The position numbers and the translations under genes were made by a program. From Methanobacteriota archaeon (GTDB lineage Archaea > Thermoplasmatota > Thermoplasmata > RBG-16-68-12): a stretch of DNA of 7,954 nucleotides. Below, piece by piece: positions 6,201 through 7,954 of this stretch. The DNA lies in the NCBI GenBank assembly GCA_005879065.1, contig VBLU01000011.1:1-7954 (forward strand), written 5' to 3'. The notes under the pieces were generated by a model. That model was not told the DNA's origin, made no database searches, and saw only the letters and a program-made list of their open reading frames with translations. Numbering within the stretch: position 1 is the stretch's first letter; each line of letters begins with the position of its first letter.

Positions 6201-7405
6201 TGCGACACGAGCCGCCGCGCCGTCGGAAGGTCGTTCCCTTCGATCGCCTTGCCGAGCTCGACGAGCATCCCTTCGAAGTTCGTGACCTCGGCGCCCATCG
6301 TGCGGATGTCCTCCGCGTCGAGCCGGAGGCTTGCGAACGCCTCCCGCACGGTCTTCAGGAGGGACGCCTCCCGGACCGCGTCGTGGGCGTCCTTCGCGAA
6401 GCCTCGCACCTTCGCGTACTCCTTCGCCTCGAGGGCCTCGGCCCCCTGGGCCAGGATCGTATCCGCGCGGCCCACGTCGGCCCCCTTCCGTTTCTCCCGG
6501 GCCGCCTCCCGGTCCGAGGCGCGCAGGGCGACCTCCGCGGCCGCGTGGGCGCGCGCCTCGCGGAGGCTGTTCCGGGCCTTCTGGGCGAGGAGCGGGATGT
6601 CTGCGTACACGCCCTTCCGGAGGGCGTCCTGCGCCTGTGTGAGGAGCTTCCGCGCCTCCGTGATGTTGACGCCGTCCCGCCGGGACGCGTCGACGTCGGC
6701 GCTCGCCCGGTCGAGGATCGTCTCGGCCCTGGCATACTTGCGCTGGGAGTCCGCCTTCTCGATCGCCTTGGCGGACAGGGACCGGACCTTGTTGTACTCC
6801 TTGAGCGCGAGGGCCTTGCGGGCGTCCGCGAGCAAGGCCGCGGCATCCCCGACGTTCCCGCCCCGTTCCAGGGCGTGTCGGACGCGGGACTCCGCCTTGT
6901 CCACGCTCGCCGCGAGGATCCGCTCCCGGCGCTGGTCGAGGGTCCGCACGGACACCCGTCGGAGGAGGCGTTCCGCGGTCCCATGGTCGCCGCGCGCGGC
7001 CAGGGCCCGGGCCTGTTCGATGTTTCGTTGGAACGCGAGGGTCTCGATGCCCGCCTGCTTCGCATCCTCGAGGACCGCGTCCGCGTACTTCAAGGCGTCC
7101 GCCACGCGGCTCTCCCGACGGATGATGTCGAGGGCCCGCCGGGAGGCGCGGGCCAGGTCCAGGGCCCGGCCGAGGTCCCCGGCGGCCTCCGTCTGTTCCG
7201 CCCGTTCCAGGAGGCCGCGCGGGAAGGCGACGTCCACCGGGTCCCGGGGCGACACGGCGAGGTCTTTGCGGGCGCTTTCAATCGCCTTCCGGACCGCGTC
7301 CGGCGCGACCCGGGTTGTCGGGGGCTTGGCGAACGGCTGACCGCACGCATCGCAGTCCGTCCGGCCGTCCGGGACGTCCGATTCGCACAGGGGGCAGCGG
7401 GCCAT
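248..7405 (-). CDS. Giant zinc-ribbon / helical-repeat / Ig-roadblock-like protein with IleRS-type C-terminal domain
   Basis: One uninterrupted frame of about 2385 codons ends in TAA (248-250). Residues from the ATG: 4-21 zinc ribbon (C4, C7, C18, C21); about 50-1290 helical repeats; 1300-1401 Ig-like beta domain; 1405-1547 roadblock/longin-like domain; 1555-1797 helical repeats; 1807-1908 second Ig-like; 1912-2054 second roadblock-like; 2110-2385 IleRS C-terminal tail. Only one cysteine (593) lies outside the ribbon, and I see no tryptophan in the first 1300 residues. There is no signal peptide, membrane helix or Walker A motif, so a cytosolic scaffold is likely. The ATG at 7405 is chosen because the ribbon follows at once; it has a GGAG only 3 bases upstream. 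A TTG at 7414 (adding three residues) has GGAGGG 11 bases upstream and is a real alternative. The frame is certain; the function is not known. Confidence 0.93.
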   Translation of the reverse strand: MARCPLCESDVPDGRTDCDACGQPFAKPPTTRVAPDAVRKAIESARKDLAVSPRDPVDVAFPRGLLERAEQTEAAGDLGRALDLARASRRALDIIRRESRVADALKYADAVLEDAKQAGIETLAFQRNIEQARALAARGDHGTAERLLRRVSVRTLDQRRERILAASVDKAESRVRHALERGGNVGDAAALLADARKALALKEYNKVRSLSAKAIEKADSQRKYARAETILDRASADVDASRRDGVNITEARKLLTQAQDALRKGVYADIPLLAQKARNSLREARAHAAAEVALRASDREAAREKRKGADVGRADTILAQGAEALEAKEYAKVRGFAKDAHDAVREASLLKTVREAFASLRLDAEDIRTMGAEVTNFEGMLVELGKAIEGNDLPTARRLVSQARRRAESTRETHFRTIMERSLQIILANATRGLDPVVARQLLREVDDAITLGKAVDMQALIDQRMEDQDAKTEGKLNERVLRARDDIVALRQAGQTDTVALEGKLADAAIAMQEGRYLQSDALLDSIEHDISATRESLRSTAAEILGQARGEVARARADGIPVDAADQMLKDAETSYSEARYGDTIYAGKACISEVEELAQANADSKRQSVAEETRIKLERMEGIHRRMELVRSDITDLVAQNLDLARAATTLSAAEQAIERGSLDEADHLVASAEGIVEGVKVTLNGQATDALQRTRKAVEVADGEGIEVDEFRTAVAQAETDLKAGRPGAVLQAIGQIDRLVSERRRTRQQEEQRRALEMARTAATKFISVKKLIEDLRKADIDITGAEEGLRAAERALEKRNFDDVDAILTTLDATAKELMDELIAAAKNLIGRAERKIKEGREKGIQTDEAVALLDTAEAHLERGEYADAVEHARAAEQKIVDALKIFSEQATESRRRAQDAARARIGAIRKTIGDLSRADISILGADEALARADAAFDSGRFGEVAPALGETEEMAAALSTGLESAANDLVTSVERVMEKNRSMGMDPGRADSVLQNAREAIKDRRFVEAIEYKKVIEDILEDARRKKDSRRIRDNLAELRAKLEAHAKLGADVRMASELLARAEALVDAGEYADVDGYAKRISDEIDAARRKHLASVVDTFASLIEDGLSLGLSPEELDEYRAHAQEAAAADDIEEVYRLKGDLQERLLEAKRKQIVNRSMDEIRSLEEIVTQSEQLDIPAVSARSHLDAARKSIESGDVDGFHRGLADARAAIEETRTKRFIEKYETRVHSVSTMIANAKKLGAELGDAENSLNQAEAALRGSDMAMADILIKQAEVSIGMQIQNFIKNRYPNLALRVQSAGLQVGEWNQYTFEIENRGKLPARNVQVELSGDLEAKGVMPIAEIGVGEVMPVRVGVRPKAAGAIPVGIGISYQRLFDENRYEVKDTREIKVEPEATYLVEDVFLIHSDGRLIAHYSRKFREEIDEDIFSGMLTVVQDFVKDSFKSRSRVGMKRLDFGDSKILIERSPHTFLATVVFGQEPKLLPLYMLQVLKEVEDRYGTVLEKWTGLLHQLDGIDDVIKKLVLVAKDPSADIGALADSPITLTAKVIEALGTTEAIEANELMAKAQSTLETDIQLAWQFIEKARGQAQQVQGQLKDRMADILAAARDTVTEMKSVGADTNQAELLLREAEEAFHEGKYERVREIQLGLHESLERSKGEIAGKKVEVELASLINDIQIAKSQGLDAREAESYLTKIEGAIQKKNHRQMEDYLRRAKESLARQRRSTVLDKARESLAKLQAMVSQAKAVHADLGDVEALLAKAEDAFRQEDLRGLEGLIERAEVSAKGRIDQILKDRNPRLFLETTNLGLQANRWTRMDMQITNKGNWPAEHVTPIVSGPVEILGLKAIERLEPNEKAALEFGLKPKEVGTMDLDFEVHYARPLDDGKHQTTDTAVVRVEPEGGYPIDDALLFHSTGALVAHESRPYLPPEEAARSTNLENLVKAFVNKAFPNGGKGVARTKAEGGLVLATRGPQAYLAVSVRGKEPSILPLYAIQVLQEIHDTFGVRLEAWTGDPAELAGIRGLLRKVLFATEADGVSLGPLEDSPVSKIPALLERGLLKGDGQDDFLTWARKGIEKGGYDQGVQVLKRITDASVGPTEEISHQIQAAIMASKEAGTLQITDDQVNSYVDFLRRSLEAAFQAKRRAGIERYWPVARIAVKTDDQLGLDAVGAFRKVIVGQSGAKELDIVGPEDTWHGMRIDVQVHMNSVSAAYKLWAKKIEILLRSQDAWKIKAGLDRGEYSVGIEGQKVRIDPSMVSFVESVPDHVVEEPFEGGVVFLDTRMTKELIAEGYAKEIVELVREARKDMSLSTDRVVDIELVAGKDLRTKLQPWKDMILRDANALDVRFVQEPAQEAYVIEAGLGEETFLLGVRAAEM
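251..1081 (-). other. IleRS C-terminal domain (DUF5915-like) at the end of the giant protein
   Basis: Residues 2110-2385 follow the order of the isoleucyl-tRNA synthetase tail. First comes the end of the anticodon-binding helices, with RRAGIERYWPVARI (2153-2166), equivalent to the synthetase 'AGLKLRWPVRRV' element. Next is an alpha/beta part with G-EYSVGIEGQKVRIDPSMV. Last is the signature GGVVFLDTRMTKELIAEGY followed by AKEIVELVREARK (2283-2314), corresponding to 'GG-V-LDT-LT-EL--EGYAREVVRRIQEMRK'. In the synthetase this tail contacts tRNA. Neither the HIGH and KMSKS signatures nor the editing domain occur anywhere in the protein, so it cannot charge tRNA. The arginine-rich 'REVVRRIQ' stretch is here KEIVELVRE, so tRNA contacts may be altered. 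Confidence 0.85.
1244..1672 (-). other. Roadblock/longin-like alpha-beta domain 2 (diverged copy)
   Basis: Residues 1912-2054 repeat the first sensor-like domain. DALLFHSTGALVAHESR matches DVFLIHSDGRLIAHYSR, and LPLYAIQVLQEIHDTFG matches LPLYMLQVLKEVEDRYG. The D-G turn is changed to T-G, and the acidic helix start is lost. The copies may have different partners, or form an intramolecular pair, as roadblock and longin folds commonly dimerise; that is inference. Confidence 0.5.
1682..1987 (-). other. Ig-like (CARDB/NEW3-like) beta domain 2
   Basis: Residues 1807-1908 repeat the first Ig-like domain. MQITNKGNWPAEHVTPIV lines up with FEIENRGKLPARNVQVEL, and LEFGLKPKEVGTMDLDFEV with VRVGVRPKAAGAIPVGIGI. 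The conserved N-x-G-x-x-P-A core is kept in both. Confidence 0.65.
2030..2737 (-). repeat. Second array of helical repeats (3 units)
   Basis: Residues about 1557-1797 hold three further units of the same type, with turn anchors at 1626 (GAD), 1692 (GLD) and 1758 (HAD), exactly 66 residues apart. They separate the first Ig/roadblock-like pair from the second and belong to the 507-residue duplication. Confidence 0.8.
2765..3193 (-). other. Roadblock/longin-like alpha-beta domain 1
   Basis: Residues 1405-1547 begin with DVFLIHSDGRLIAHYSR, a beta-hairpin around D-G as in roadblock/LC7 and longin folds. An amphipathic helix follows (SGMLTVVQDFVKDSF), then two strands (KILIERSPHTFLATVVFG) and a final helix containing LPLYMLQVLKEVEDRYG and ending at WTG. 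The beta-beta-alpha-beta-beta-alpha order fits a roadblock/longin-type dimerisation or GTPase-partner fold. The assignment is by secondary-structure pattern, not by a family signature I can prove. Confidence 0.5.
3203..3508 (-). other. Ig-like (CARDB/NEW3-like) beta domain 1
   Basis: Residues 1300-1401 switch abruptly from helix to alternating strands: a long N-terminal strand pair, then FEIENRGKLPARNVQVEL, then MPVRVGVRPKAAGAIPVGI. The pattern 'x-I-x-N-x-G-x-x-P-A-x-x-V' is typical of CARDB/NEW3-type Ig folds that sit as spacer or interaction modules. The fold is inferred from the strand pattern; no ligand residues are evident. Confidence 0.65.
3536..7252 (-). repeat. Array of about 18 helical repeats of 62-66 residues (protein-level repeat)
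   Basis: Each unit has a turn of the form G-x-D/E/N, then a helix A-xx-LL-xx-A-xx-A(L/I), a short turn G-x/Y, and a long helix running into the next unit. The anchor Gly/Asp falls at residues 119, 182, 245, 308, 371, 433, 495, 561, 644, 709, 785, 850, 926, 991, 1057, 1119, 1185 and 1251. A degenerate unit may precede the first (residues 60-93). Spacing is mostly 62-66, with two steps of 76 and one of 83. Composition is rich in Ala, Glu, Arg, Lys and Leu, with few aromatic residues, as expected of a long helical rod. The helix-turn-helix rhythm recalls TPR units but is longer and lacks the 34-residue TPR period. The units have diverged in sequence, so I see no DNA-level direct repeats. Confidence 0.82.
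7343..7396 (-). other. Zinc ribbon at the N-terminus of the giant protein
   Basis: The giant protein opens with CPLCESDVPDG followed by CDACGQPF, a CxxC-x10-CxxC pattern with cysteines 4, 7, 18 and 21. This is the usual form of the short zinc ribbons seen at the ends of many archaeal proteins. Four cysteines out of five in the whole chain are here, which supports metal binding rather than chance. Such ribbons can bind nucleic acid or protein; which applies here cannot be told. Confidence 0.85.
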
Positions 7406-7425
7406 AGGCTCCAACCGAGAGGATG

Positions 7426-7442
7426 CCCTCCGATAAGGAGGG
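7426..7442 (-). promoter_or_regulatory. Perfect inverted repeat covering the giant gene's Shine-Dalgarno
   Basis: On the minus strand this reads CCCTCC-TTATC-GGAGGG, a perfect 6-bp stem with a 5-base loop. The 3' arm is a strong Shine-Dalgarno (GGAGGG) 11 bases before the TTG at 7414 and 20 before the ATG at 7405. In RNA the 5' arm would pair with, and hide, the ribosome binding site. It could instead be a dyad operator in DNA, as it lies just after the predicted transcription start. Confidence 0.55.
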
Positions 7443-7473
7443 AAACGACGTCGTCAAATGTCGAGTCAGCGGG

Positions 7474-7479
7474 TATAAA
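7474..7479 (-). promoter_or_regulatory. Candidate TATA box for the giant gene
   Basis: On the minus strand the sequence is GGTTTATACC, a good archaeal TATA box in otherwise GC-rich DNA. Archaeal transcription starts about 25 bases downstream, near 7451, giving a leader of roughly 37-46 bases that would contain the inverted repeat at 7426-7442. On the plus strand the same site reads TATAAA, so use in the other direction is possible. No clear A-rich BRE is seen on either side. Confidence 0.5.
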
Positions 7480-7508
7480 CCACGCGTCTTCGGTATCCTG
7501 CCTGATAA

Positions 7509-7514
7509 CTATAT
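7509..7514 (+). promoter_or_regulatory. Candidate TATA box for the PRC-barrel gene
   Basis: The sequence TAACTATATGG is the second AT-rich island in the divergent gap. It would place a start near 7537 and a leader of about 80 bases before the TTG at 7619. A weaker alternative is CGAAAAGCTTCAGTAGG (7542-7558), which resembles an A-rich BRE followed by a poor TATA element. I cannot decide between them from sequence. Confidence 0.35.
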
Positions 7515-7556
7515 GGCCCGGACGCGTCGCCGGCCGTTGCCCGAAAAGCTTCAGTA

Positions 7557-7578
7557 GGCGCCTCGCGTTCGCAGCGCC
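7557..7578 (+). promoter_or_regulatory. Possible hairpin in the leader of the PRC-barrel gene
   Basis: GGCGC (7557-7561) can pair with GCGCC (7574-7578) around a 12-base loop that holds a small inner GC/GC stem with a GTTC tetraloop. It lies about 40 bases before the TTG start. In DNA this GC-rich a stem of five pairs can arise by chance, so it is reported only as a candidate. Confidence 0.2.
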
Positions 7579-7618
7579 CGTCCGGATCGCCTCACCGGGG
7601 TCCGCGGGTGTATCGAAG

Positions 7619-7954
7619 TTGGCGGGGGCGCGGCGGGGTCATTCGCTCGTCGGCATGACGGTCGTCGACCCGGAAGGCATCGAGGTCGGCTACGTCTCGG
7701 GCGAGGAGACGAACGTCCTCGTGCTCGGCGAAGGGTCGGGGGGGCGGATGCGCCTCGGCCGACGGTACGTGAGCGGGGTCGCCGACCGGATCACCCTCTC
7801 CGGCCCGGTCGCGCAGATTTTCACGGGCCTGAACGTCGTCGATTCGGACGGCGAGTTTGTCGGGATCGTGCGGGACACGAACGAAGCGGACGACGTCCTG
7901 GATTCGTTCATCGTCGAGGACGAGCAGGGCGAGATGATGAATGTCCTCCTCGAG
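7619..7954 (+). CDS. Protein with two PRC-barrel-like repeats (3' partial, TTG start)
   Basis: The frame from TTG at 7619 is open to the window end and gives 112 residues. Two related segments are visible: LVGMTVVDPEGIEVGYV (10-26) and FTGLNVVDSDGEFVGIV (68-84). Both have the G-x-x-V-V-D-x-x-G-x-x-V-G-x-V pattern of the first PRC-barrel strands, and YVSGVADRITL (50-60) fits the closing strand. PRC barrels are small beta barrels known from RimM and from archaeal cell-division-linked proteins such as CdpB; they mostly mediate protein contacts. TTG is chosen because it is the only start codon upstream in frame before the ATG at 7655, and starting at the ATG would cut off the LVG strand. A GGTG lies 8 bases before it, a plausible archaeal ribosome binding site. 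It is divergent from the giant gene. The exact role is unknown. Confidence 0.75.
   Translation, partial: MAGARRGHSLVGMTVVDPEGIEVGYVSGEETNVLVLGEGSGGRMRLGRRYVSGVADRITLSGPVAQIFTGLNVVDSDGEFVGIVRDTNEADDVLDSFIVEDEQGEMMNVLLE

Noticed and set aside
5943..7340. A 465-codon plus-strand frame near the 5' end of the giant gene
   Set aside because: It has the same Ser/Arg/Ala shadow composition, no start context and no domain; the minus strand explains the region fully.
248..7405. Reading the giant protein as an SMC/MukB-type or Rad50-like ATPase because of its long helices
   Set aside because: There is no Walker A (GxxGxGKS/T) near the N-terminus and no ABC signature; the ends are a zinc ribbon and an IleRS-type tail.
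7513..7557. A 14-codon plus-strand frame (MARTRRRPLPEKLQ) as a leader peptide for the PRC-barrel gene
   Set aside because: Its ATG overlaps the candidate TATA box, there is no ribosome binding site, and the sequence has no attenuation feature. It may not be transcribed at all.
7406..7618. A tRNA or other RNA gene in the divergent gap
   Set aside because: I could not find a cloverleaf or T-arm GTTCRANNC context with matching stems; only short GC-rich stems are present.
1..7954. CRISPR arrays, insertion sequences or attachment sites
   Set aside because: No short direct repeats with spacers, no transposase and no terminal inverted repeats were seen; the repeats in this window exist at the protein level only.

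Overview
The window looks like a piece of a GC-rich archaeal chromosome, most likely a Thermoplasmatota-type euryarchaeon. The evidence is AT-rich TATA-like boxes in the only promoter-bearing gap, a PRC-barrel protein, a PKD-type surface protein with a C-terminal membrane anchor, and very large alpha-helical repeat proteins. No rRNA or other marker gene is present, so the lineage is inferred from style only.

Layout. Bases 1-215 (+) carry the last 70 codons of a surface protein: the end of a PKD/Ig-like beta domain, a Pro/Ser linker, one transmembrane helix and a basic tail. After a 32-bp convergent gap, 90% of the window (248-7405, minus strand) is one intact gene for a protein of about 2385 residues. 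A divergent intergenic region (7406-7618) follows, with TATA-like boxes and a perfect inverted repeat over the giant gene's ribosome binding site. From 7619 (+) to the window end is the 5' part of a PRC-barrel protein that starts with TTG.

The giant protein is the main content. In order it has: an N-terminal CxxC-x10-CxxC zinc ribbon; about 18 helical repeats of 62-66 residues; an Ig-like beta domain plus a roadblock/longin-like alpha/beta domain; three more helical repeats; a second copy of the Ig-like plus roadblock-like pair; and a C-terminal segment of about 275 residues that closely resembles the C-terminal tRNA-binding tail of isoleucyl-tRNA synthetase (IleRS), without any catalytic or editing domain. 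The two middle modules are in-register duplicates about 507 residues apart. No signal peptide or membrane helix is visible, so it should be cytosolic. A long scaffold that links an RNA-binding tail, two sensor-like domains and a zinc ribbon is a reasonable hypothesis; its function is unknown.

The three genes do not form an operon: the PKD gene converges on the giant gene, and the PRC-barrel gene diverges from it. Nothing shows that they work together, although the giant and PRC-barrel genes could share divergent promoter control.
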